DNA from: Xanthostigma xanthostigma
Lineage: Eukaryota > Arthropoda > Insecta > Raphidioptera > Raphidiidae
Reading direction: 5' to 3'
Length of the DNA stretch: 64,000 nt
Assembly (NCBI GenBank): GCA_963575645.1
Contig: OY754464.1
Coordinates: forward strand, 81,752,948 to 81,816,947
In this document: piece by piece, positions 42,126 through 51,107 of the stretch
Position numbering within the stretch: the first letter of the stretch is position 1
Layout: each line of letters opens with the position of its first letter
Program-made: the position numbers and the translations under genes
Notes under the pieces: model-generated
The model's database searches: none
What the model saw: only the letters and a program-made list of their open reading frames with translations
What the model was told of the DNA's origin: nothing

Positions 42126-43015
42126 CAATCAATCTGGCGAAAAAAAAAATCATTTCGTATCAAAACCACCCAAAAAGGTGAAACTTGGTGAGTCGTTAGA
42201 GAATCATGAAAAAAAGGTTACCTGGCAATGGCCACCTGGTACCTGGAAATAGTCAAAAAAAAACTCAAAAATATTTTGAAATGCATTTTTCTCAAAATGC
42301 ATTTTACAGAAAAATTTATTGAACAAAAAATGTAGAGGGCGTCGTTATCTACAATTAATGTCATTGGTGCTATGTTGTACAACAAAAAATGTGCGCAGTA
42401 GGTGGCGCTAAAGTGCCAAAAAAAGTGTTTTTACACTTTTTTGCCCTGAAATTTTCATTTTTCAGTTACGATTCAAATGGAAAAATTGTTCCTTTTTATT
42501 TTATAAACAATTTTTATTTCAACATTTTTTTCATACAACTTACTTTTCATACAACTTATTTTCACTTCAACAAGCTGCAGCTCTGAAACGGTAAGTTGTA
42601 TGAAAAAAATGTTGAAATAAAAGTTGTTTATAAAATAAAATGGAACAATTTTTCCATTTGAATCGTAACTGAAAAATGAAAATTTCAGGGCAAAAAAGTG
42701 GAAAAACACTTTTTTTGGCACTTAAGCGCCACCTACTGCGCACATTTTTTGTTGTACAACATAGCACCAATGACATTAATTGTAGATAACGATGCCCTCT
42801 ACATTTTTTGTTCAATAAATTTTTCTGTAAAATGGATAGTTTTCGAGAAAAATGCATTTCAAAATATTTTTGAGTTTTTTTTGACTATTTAAACAGGTAT
42901 TTGAACAGGTACCAGGTGGCCATTGCCAGGTAACCTTTTTTTTCATCATTCTCTAACGACTCACCAAGTTTCACCTTTTTGGGTGGTTTTGTTGAGGTTT
43001 TTGCCAGATTGACTG
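42126..43015. mobile_element. Tc1/mariner-type element that is almost wholly palindromic
   Basis: Ends CAATCAATCTGGC and, in complement, CAGTCAATCTGGCAAAAACC are flanked by TA on both sides. The two halves are inverted copies along nearly the full 890 bp, meeting near 42570 (ACAAGCTGCAGCTC region). Shared blocks: GGTTACCTGGCAATGGCCAC, GGTACCTG, TGTTGTACAACA-type and GTGCGCAGTAGGTGGCGCT. Open frames on opposite strands are mirror images of the palindrome, not genes. Confidence 0.85.
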
Positions 43016-43195
43016 TACTAGTAGTCATATTACACGCACCCACTTTGTATGTACGCGCGTTAGAAGTTATACTTTTTTGGCTTGATTTAAAACTAATTTT
43101 TGAGTTGCATGCAAAACATTTACTGAATAAAATAATAAAAGGATTGGAGTGAAATATTATCACTAATATTCACAACTAACAAACGCTTTCAATAA

Positions 43196-43539
43196 TCTAT
43201 ACTAATATATAAAGTTGTTTGTTTGTTTGGTTGAACGCGCTAATCTCAGGAACTACTGCTTCGAATTGAAACAATTTTTTTTGTTGGATAGTCCATTTAT
43301 CAAGGAAGGCTATAGGCTATATAATATCACGCTACGACCAATAGGAGCGGAGCATCAATGAGAAATGTAATTTAAAATTTGTCCGTCCGACAAAAACTTT
43401 TGAACGGTAACTCCGATCATCATGAAATTTGGACACAACATTCATCTCGGTAAAATAAGATGAACGTGCGTACTGATGTCCCTCCTCCCCATTTGTTCTT
43501 TTCTTTTGCACCGCGGGTGAAATCCGGCGGGACCGCTAG
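43196..43539 (+). mobile_element. Helitron-like (Lep1-type) element, complete
   Basis: TCTATACTAATATATAAAG to GGCGGGACCGCTAG, with A before (43195) and T after. Contains GAACGCGCTAATCTCAGGAA, CACGCTACGACCAATAGGAG and AACTCCGATCATCATGAAAT. Noncoding. This is the reference copy for the fragments at 40678 and 56455. Confidence 0.8.
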
Positions 43540-43540
43540 T

Positions 43541-43876
43541 CAATATATATAAAACAAAGTCCCTCCGCCGTGTCCGTCTGTCTGTCTGAACGCGATAAAC
43601 TCAAAAACTACCGAACGAAATTGCATACGGTTTTCACTAATATAAAGAGGAAGGTTTCTGTATATAATTTGTCAAAATGTTGTACAAAATGGCTGAACTA
43701 TGAAAAAAGAGAGAGAGAGATTGTGAATTATAAACGCTCAACAGCTGAGGTCATCATCAAATCTTTAGAGATACATCAAAACAACGTACTTTGATAGTTC
43801 TTCTGTGTAGGTGGGACGGTCAATATAATATTTCTAGAACAGTTTTGCATCCGTGTGAAACCGGGACGGGCCGCTA
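43541..43876 (+). mobile_element. Helitron-like element, second subfamily, adjacent
   Basis: Starts CAATATATATAAAACAAAGT and GTCCGTCTGTCTGTCTGAAC, ends GAAACCGGGACGGGCCGCTAG. It lies one base after the previous Helitron. It contains GGAAGGTTTCTGTATATAAT and ACAAAATGGCTGAACTA, also found inside the arms of the giant palindrome 45698-47955. Confidence 0.7.
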
Positions 43877-44675
43877 GAATCAATATATTGTAGCTACTTT
43901 TCTGTAGAACTGTGTACTTACAATGAACTTTGTACTTACAATTCTGAAGTTGCGACAAACGTTTTTCTAAAATTGTTGGTGGACACAAATAGTCATTTTT
44001 TTTACATCGCTGTCTGAAACATTAAAGTGTTCACTTTTTAATTCCAAACTCCCAGTTTCGTTTATTCTGACATAAAGACGAAAATATAAACATTTTGTGT
44101 GTGCTTGTACAAATAATAAAAAAGGAGCAATAAAATTTTTAGAATCAATTCACAATATAGATAGGTCACGTCAGCTTTACGGTAATGTTTTTTTCAAGGC
44201 TAATGGAATACAGGTATATTTGATGCTTCCTATTGTATATTTTGACACACTGGTTATGATCATCTGAGGACAACAGACAAAGTGGCTTATGTAAAATTTT
44301 TCAAAGATATTGTAACAAAACTGTTTTTGTTGGTGGTGTAAAATATTTATTTACAATAGTGAAACGTTAACAAACCAAATAAACAAACAAACTCAAAAAT
44401 AATTCTTTATAACGTAACAGCTGTCCAGTTGTATTTATATGCGCTGGATAGTTCTTCCTTCTTTATGCATTCATTATTGTCTGAAATTTGCAATAAAGTC
44501 TTGTTTTACCTACGTATATTGTTATTGTTTGAACAATCAAGCCGATTGGTATTCCGCAACAATCTGTGTGTCATTGTTAGAACGACGAGCCGATTGTTGT
44601 CTCCCGAAATTTTTTGTCATCCCAACGAGGAGCGTGTAACAATAGTATATTAACTTCGGAGAGAAACGTTGTGTA
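43877..44675. other. Unrecognised stretch
   Basis: No element ends or gene recognised. Frames of 66-74 codons around 44430-44650 overlap one another and are not supported. Confidence 0.35.
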
Positions 44676-45192
44676 AAAACAGGCCAAGTGCGAGTCGGGC
44701 TCGCGCACTAAGGGTTCCGTACAAACTTGTAGGTATGTAAATAAATCGAGTCTCGAAGATTTTTCCCGCTTGGCCGTTGGAAAACTGTTGTTCCCGTACA
44801 TCGACAAACGTCGCGGTCAGTTTGCCAACTAAGCGTGTATAACTAATTGCAACGAGTTCAGATGAACTACTGTAACTTGTGGCTAAGTCTGATAGCCTAG
44901 TTGTCGTACCGTGTTGTATGCGAGAGTTCCCGTATTGTGCTGTATAAACACACTGGTAGCGGACGCCTGTTACTGTGTACGTGCGTAGCATGTTGTTGCG
45001 GTTTAAAAACGTTATATTTTTGTGGTGTAACTACAAAACGGTTGTCAGATTTTTCCCTTTATTTGTACTAAGTATAAGACATTGCTTCTTGCCAAATTTC
45101 ATGATTCTATAGGTCAACGGGAAGTACCATATAGGTTTTGATTACCAAGAGTCTTGACAGACAGACAGACAGACGGACAACAAAGTGATCCT
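44676..45192 (+). mobile_element. Lepidopteran GGCCAAG element, copy 3
   Basis: AACAGGCCAAGTGCGAGTCG through GGTCAACGGGAAGTACCATA to GACAACAAAGTGATCCTA. Same body as copies 1 and 2, with its final tail replaced by the next element. Confidence 0.8.
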
Positions 45193-45275
45193 AAAAAAAA
45201 TCGGCCAAGTGCGAGTTGGACGAGCGCACCGAGGGTTCCGTGCAAACTTGCAGTTCGTTTGGAACCCTAAAAAGT
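45193..45275 (+). mobile_element. GGCCAAG element, internal deletion form
   Basis: TCGGCCAAGTGCGAGTTGGA then GAGGGTTCCGTGCAAACTTG is joined directly to TTTGGAACCCTAAAAAG. Both termini are present with nothing between, so about 80 bp remain of an element that is normally over 500 bp. Confidence 0.75.
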
Positions 45276-45697
45276 AACATTGCAACTGTATTATCCACTG
45301 AAAGCGAGTCATAACGGTAGTCCCCAATTAAAAGAGACGGCACTTCTTGTAGGATCGTCAATGCGAATTCATTTAAACCAGTTACATGTATACAACTGTA
45401 CACGCTATATTGCATCTAATAGCTTTATAGCTGCAGTATATGCATGCAGCGCTATACACTAGTGAATTTTTTATGATGTTTCGTTTATGATATTGCACAA
45501 ACTTTAGTTCAGAATGTTGCAATTTTCAAATTTAGCATATTATAGTAGACTACTGGTTAAGTCTGTCTCTTTCAAGCGCAATCAAAGCTCAAATATTCAA
45601 AATAGCGTAAAGGAAAGTTTTAACGAGTGGAATACAATAATCAATGTGACGTCATACGGCGGACGCCACATGTCCGATCGATTTGAAATGTTGTATA

Positions 45698-47955
45698 TAT
45701 ATATTAGGCCAGTCATATCTAACATTAAACTCGCAAACTAACATGTAGTTCTGATTTTTTAATATATTGTTAGGACCACTACCAGTAGCGTATATCCAAG
45801 TTTGCAGCTTCGAAAGACCTGTGCTAACTTTGCAGCACTCAAAAAACTGCGAAATTTTCGCACTTTTTTTGGTATTCTCAATATAGGTCTTAAACTATGC
45901 ATTTTTTTATAAAATATTTTTTATACGTTTTTAAGTAGACTAAAATTGCTACAATCTGAGACAAGAACCAGCTCTGTAGGTTCAATACTTACCGAGATAC
46001 AGCTTTCCAAAAATTGACCAGTTTTTTCAACAAAGTGAAATTTTAAGATTTGGTCAATTTTTGACCCCGATATCGGGGAAAATACTCATTTTAAGGGAAA
46101 TATCATAGGAACATATATTGTAGCAAATGTAATTAGCTTTAATTTAAGCAGAGAACGACGTCTGTAGGCCATATAGTTTACTCACAAACTTTAAAAATCC
46201 AAAAAATGAGAAAACTGCATTTTTGCAAATTTAAATTTAAAACCAGGTAATCGTTATGTAAATCCATTCAGTGATTTTAATGTGGTTGAGTAACCAAATT
46301 GAGTAACATAGTAGCATAAACGAGTAACATAATAAAAAAATAACATAATTGATAACATCATAAAAAAATTATGCAGTTTTTGACAAAATACCGTCGTATT
46401 TCAGCCATTTTGTAAAAAATATTTACAAATTATATTCATAAACCTTCCTCGTTTATCGCTCTTTCTATTACCGAAAACAATTTCAAAATCCGGTGCGTGG
46501 TTTAGTAGAAGAGAGCGGAGAAAAAGACAGAGACTTTGTTTTTAACTGTGCAGTCTTTGACAAAATACCGTCGTATTTCAGCCATTTTGAAAAAATATTT
46601 ACAAATTGTATACAGAAACCTTCCTCGTATATTGATCTTTCTATTAGCGAAAACCATTTCAAAATCCGGTGCGTGGCTTAGAAGAAATGACCGGTGAAAA
46701 AGACAAAGACAGTGTGAGACTCTGATTTTAACTATGTAGGCTTTGCTAAAATTCCGTCGTAGTTCAGTTATTTTGTAAAAAATATTTATAAATTATATAC
46801 AGAAACCTTCCTCGTTTATTGCTCTTTCTACTGTCGAAAACCATTTTTAGGTCCGGCGCATGGTTTAGAAGAAGTGAGCGTACAAAAAGACAAAGACAGA
46901 CAGAGACTGTTTTTAACTATGCAGTCTTTGACAAAACACCGTCGGTGTTCTTCTAAACTATGCGCCGGATCTTAAAATGGTTTTCGGTAATAGAAAGAGC
47001 GATAAGCATGGAAGGTTTCTGTATATAATTTGTAAATAGTTTTTACAAAATGCCTGAACTACGACAGTGTTTTAGCTCAGACTGCATAGTTAAAAATAGA
47101 GCTTCTGACCCTCTTTGTCTTTTTCTCAGCTCACTTCTTCTAAGCCATGCCCCATATCTAAAAATGGTTTTCGGTAGTAGAAAGAGCAATAAACGAGGAA
47201 GATTTCTGTATATAATTTATAAATATTTTTTACAAAATGGCTGAAATACGACGGTATTTTGTCAAAAACTGCATAATTTTTTTATGATGTTATCAATTAT
47301 GTTATTTTTTTATTATGTTACTCGTTTATGCTACTATGTTACTCAATTTGGTTACTCAACCACATTAAAATCACTGAATGGATTTACATAACGATTACCT
47401 GGTTTTAAATTTAAATTTGCAAAAATGCAGTTTTCTCATTTTTTGGATTTTTAAAGTTTGTGAGTAAACTATATGGCCTACAGACGTCGTTCTCTGCTTA
47501 AATTAAAGCTAATTACATTTGCTACAATATATGTTCCTATGATATTTCCCTTAAAATGAGTATTTTCCCCGATATCGGGGTCAAAAATTGACCAAATCTT
47601 AAAATTTCACTTTGTTGAAAAAACTGGTCAATTTTTGGAAAGCTGTATCTCGGTAAGTATTGAACCTACAGAGCTGGTTCTTGTCTCAGATTGTAGCAAT
47701 TTTAGTCTACTTAAAAACGTATAAAAAATATTTTATAAAAAAATGCATAGTTTAAGACCTATATTGAGAATACCAAAAAAAGTGCGAAAATTTCGCAGTT
47801 TTTTGAGTGCTGCAAAGTTAGCACAGGTCTTTCGAAGCTGCAAACTTGGATATACGCTACTGGTAGTGGTCCTAACAATATATTAAAAAATCAGAACTAC
47901 ATGTTAGTTTGCGAGATTAGCGATTTTTAGTGTAAAATATGACCGGGCTATATTA
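45698..47955. mobile_element. Giant foldback element, 2.26 kb, with tandem repeats in its arms
   Basis: The ends ATTAGGCCAGTCATATCTAA and the complement of ATATGACCGGGCTATATTA are diverged, but inside 45730-47915 the arms are near-identical inverted copies (CTCGCAAACTAACATGTAGT, CAGTAGCGTATATCCAAGTT, CCCCGATATCGGGG). The centre is near 46930. Next to it the left arm has three roughly 180-bp tandem units (starts 46372, 46548, 46733) and the right arm about two. There is no coding sequence in either arm. Confidence 0.85.
46372..47275. repeat. 180-bp tandem units, direct then inverted
   Basis: The unit contains CAAAATACCGTCGTATTTCA, GAAACCTTCCTCG-type, TCTTTCTATTACCGAAAAC and AAAAAGACAAAGACAG. 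Units run direct to about 46935, then inverted. TTTCTGTATATAATTTGT and CAAAATGGCTGAA are shared with the Helitron-like element 43541-43876. Confidence 0.8.
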
Positions 47956-48183
47956 TGTTCGGAATGACAATACATGATTAAATTATTAATTATTTTTTAA
48001 AAAATTAATCTTTAATAGTAAAATTTTTGAAAAAAGTTTTAGTAAAAAAGCTTCTTAAATAATATTCTATTGAAATGTTTTAAAAAGGATAAAATAATTT
48101 AAAAAAATTTAATTTGATAATCATAAAAGCGTGGATGAGTTTAATAACCCACGCGTTTATAATTATTAAAAACTATTTTTATT

Positions 48184-48630
48184 CATACCTCGTTCGAAAG
48201 TAGATAGGTACATATACTTTCGGCATCAATTGTAAAGTAGAAAGTCTAACATTTACGCATTGGTGAGATTACACGCACTAATGCGGGAAGTACGCAAAGG
48301 AAAGATCACCCTATCAACTGTTGTTTAGATGTCGTTTGCATAGCAACCCTATTACATTTTAGCTAGAAGTCGCGTACAGCTGTCATTCGTGTTTTTATAC
48401 GTATAATCTCAAAACTGCTTGCTTGGAACTTAATATCTGCAGTTTTTATGTAATTAATTAACTAATTAATCTATTAAATAAGCGTACGACCAAGGTATGG
48501 AGAAAAATAGTATACACCACACTGGTCGAAAGTTTGATATCATTGCACTGCGCGTCATGATGCCTCGGGTATCATGGCGCGCAGTGCAAGAATATCAAAC
48601 TTTCGGCCCTTGTGGTGTAATATACTATTT
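48184..48630 (+). mobile_element. Two-part inverted-repeat element (CGAAAGT family), copy d
   Basis: CATACCTCGTTCGAAAGTAG to GTACGACCAAGGTATGG, a linker GAGAAAAATAGTAT, then the palindrome with arms ACTGGTCGAAAGTTTGATAT and ATATCAAACTTTCGGCCC. The palindrome centre differs in length from copies a, b and c. Confidence 0.8.
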
Positions 48631-48688
48631 TCCTTTTTAGTACATTTTGATCAATGCTTTGTTTTACTAATATTTTTTTTCCATGGAA

Positions 48689-49195
48689 TAGGTCATATGC
48701 ATGTTTTTTTTTTATATTTTTAATAGATTATTTAGTCAACCATAATACGGAAAAAAATTGCTAATCATTTAAAAATGTAATATTATCATAAGAAAAAAAA
48801 TATTAAATTTCACATTCAAAATTAGACAGTTTAAACAATCGGCCATGTTGGCGGGCTTATGTGACGTCATGATATTATATGATGCATGTCAACCTTGATG
48901 TCAAATTGTTAATGTTCTAAATGAAGTTTATTTGTTGTTTTCTCTGAATACTGACATAATCTTACTGTGAGATGACACAGTCGTCATAGAAACTGTTGTT
49001 GATATATACTCTGACGTCACGCTGCGTTTTGAAAATTCGAAAATAGCGCATATTTTCTACATGTCTTTTTTATTATTTGTATTTTTTTTCAGTGACTAGA
49101 TTAATAAAATATCCATTACGATAGAATCAGGAACTAAAATATATTTCGAAATAAAAATTTAAACCAATTTTGAGTCTCATGCATATGACCTATTC
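48689..49195. mobile_element. Inverted-repeat element, AATAGGTCATATGCATG ends
   Basis: AATAGGTCATATGCATG at the left is mirrored by CATGCATATGACCTATT at 49179-49195. The interior has GTGACGTCA-type palindromes (48860, 49015) similar to those at 58507 and 59105. No gene. Confidence 0.55.
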
Positions 49196-49315
49196 TTCAT
49201 ATCTCGTTGTGACTTCAATTTTTTCTTTCTTGGTTTTACATGTTTCGCAAGTTTGTTGTTGCTTGTTAACTGAACACGTCTCTCTTGTTTGCTTAAAAAA
49301 GTCAGTCGGCATCAA

Positions 49316-49495
49316 CTATAGAGTGGCATTGTTGTTTAGTTCTGTCATACACGTCCTTGTCTCAGTAGACTGTGTACACATTGTTATTCTGGCCACTGGA
49401 GATGTAACAACAAACTTCACATTAACTCCGAATAGCGCAGCACTGTTGTATGTACAGGACGTATTCGGGATTCCCAGATCGCTTACAATATTCAT
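49316..49495 (-). CDS. Unrecognised 59-residue ORF, balanced composition
   Basis: ATG at 49495 to TAG at 49318-49316 encodes a Thr/Asn/Val-rich product starting MNIVSDLGIPNTSCTYNSAA, with four Cys. The composition is unlike the low-complexity frames around it. The opposite strand is also open across the same bases (49170-49505). No family is recognised and neither frame is supported by anything beyond openness. Confidence 0.12.
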   Translation of the reverse strand: MNIVSDLGIPNTSCTYNSAALFGVNVKFVVTSPVARITMCTQSTETRTCMTELNNNATL

Positions 49496-49798
49496 GTCGC
49501 AGTAAACAACTGTTAAGGCCTGCTATAAAATTGTCTATTCTTTAACTTACTATTTATTACGGTTTTAGTGATTGTCAACACAAGAAAATAAATGTATCGA
49601 CTCACTTTGTTTCTCATTACTGATCTATAATAATTAATGAACTAGTGTACCCGTGCCAAACTTTTTGCATATTGTTTTAAAAAATCGATATTTTGACACC
49701 GACCTACGACAATAAGTTTATTCCTCTTAGATTAGTTTCCATGTACAGTTATTTTTCTTTTGATTTAGCTTGAATCATTAAGTTGTCTATATATAATC

Positions 49799-50185
49799 AG
49801 AGTGCCCGTCGGCAAAAATTTTATGGATACATACTCTCCCCAAACTTTGTATATGGCATCATTAGGCCTAGTCTAACACCTATTTCCTCTATGACTTTTC
49901 TTGATTTTGGGGCGTTTTCCCTCTAAATTTTCCGAAAGATGTCGTTTCGACGACATGTAAAAATTTATGGATAATAATTGTTTTTTTAATTGGATAGCTT
50001 AAAAACTTCATACCAAAACGTTAAAATAATGTTCTCTGACAAATAACATGAACCATTTAAAATGTCTGACATCTCGAATATGTTCGACATATTCGAGGTG
50101 TCAGACTAGGCCTAATGAAGCCATATACAAAGTTTGGGGAGAGTATGTATCAACAAATTTTTTGCCGACGGGCACTCTGACTAAT
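49799..50185. mobile_element. MITE with CAGAGTGCCCGTCGG ends
   Basis: CAGAGTGCCCGTCGGCAAAA then CATACTCTCCCCAAACTTTG and TAGGCCTAGTCT is mirrored at 50095-50185. A separate tight hairpin GTCTGACATCTCGAATATGT with its complement sits at 50062-50108. Noncoding. Confidence 0.8.
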
Positions 50186-50315
50186 ACGTTAGGAGACTAT
50201 CTTTTGACAGGCGACTTTTGCGCCCTCTCGTGGCTTTTTTTTAAATCTGGTTCAGTCAAAACCTTAGTGTCATATGTTATACGTGCATTTTAATAAGGAT
50301 TAATTGTCGAATAAA

Positions 50316-50465
50316 ATGGGGAAAAAGCTATCAAATCGGAAGTGCTGTGTTGTTGATTGTAAAGATACACCAACAAACATCCAGAATTACATTTCCACCG
50401 TTTTCCTGGATTTTCTTATGAATTAGAGAGGAAAAAAATAGATTGCAGCAGTACGTCGTCAACGG
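50316..50465 (+). pseudogene. THAP zinc-finger fragment, frameshifted
   Basis: The first frame from ATG reads MGKKLSNRKCCVVDCKDTPT. After about 25 codons the continuation lies in another frame: FHRFPGFSYELERKK. THAP domains start MxxCCVxxC and have a (F/Y)(H/Y)RFP block about 20 residues later, then W and the second Cys/His pair, which are not seen here. THAP domains bind DNA and occur in P-element-type transposases and in host regulators. A GTAATT just after TCGTCAACG could be a splice donor. The frameshift indicates a dead copy unless a short intron is present. Confidence 0.5.
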
Positions 50466-50940
50466 TAATTAAATTTTATTTTACGTCTGTAATCATTATT
50501 AAATACATGAAAAATATCATAATTGTTATTTTGTTAACAAAAATAAGATTTAAAAAATTTAGAAATTAAAAACGTATATCATTTATGCAGTTTTTTTACT
50601 GACATTTTGCGAAAATATTTTTTTATAATTAAGAATAACGCTGGTTTCCATGTGTTTGTAAGTTTTGGGTGAACCACTTTTGAAAAAATCAAACACGAGA
50701 TGGTGCGAAGGTCGCGTGTCAAAGATACTTTCCTAGAGTATATACCTACTATATATATATTTAATTGGGTATAAATTCAAAGAAAATTATCTGTTTATCG
50801 TTGTCATGGTTATCCCGCAAGAACTGTCAGCATTAATTTTTAAAAAACCTAACCTCATTTGCTACCACTATTTTATTCTGATCTGAGACCAAATTTTAGA
50901 CTTGGTACAGTCAATGTAATATTATAAAACTCTTTTTTGG
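50466..50940. other. AT-rich stretch, nothing assigned
   Basis: No shared repeat or ORF. Confidence 0.35.
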
Positions 50941-50947
50941 CATTAAA

Positions 50948-50980
50948 TTAACATAGATATAGATAGATAGATAGATATAT
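50948..50980 (-). repeat. TATC microsatellite tail of the LINE
   Basis: ATAGATATAGATAGATAGAT on the plus strand directly follows the 3' UTR of the element, at the place where target-primed reverse transcription would start. Confidence 0.7.
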
Positions 50981-51107
50981 TTATTACGCAGCAGTGACAA
51001 AACTGTGTGCCGTAAGTCAGTACAATAAATAAAATTACATGTAGTAGAATTACATTGGAATAAAAATTTATAAAATTCACAAGCTATGCATAGTATTAAA
51101 ATTTGTA

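Noticed and set aside
42473..42857. ORFs on both strands across the 42.1-43.0 kb palindrome that look alike
   Set aside because: They are mirror images created by the inverted repeat; several read the same peptide from each arm. No domain or codon bias.
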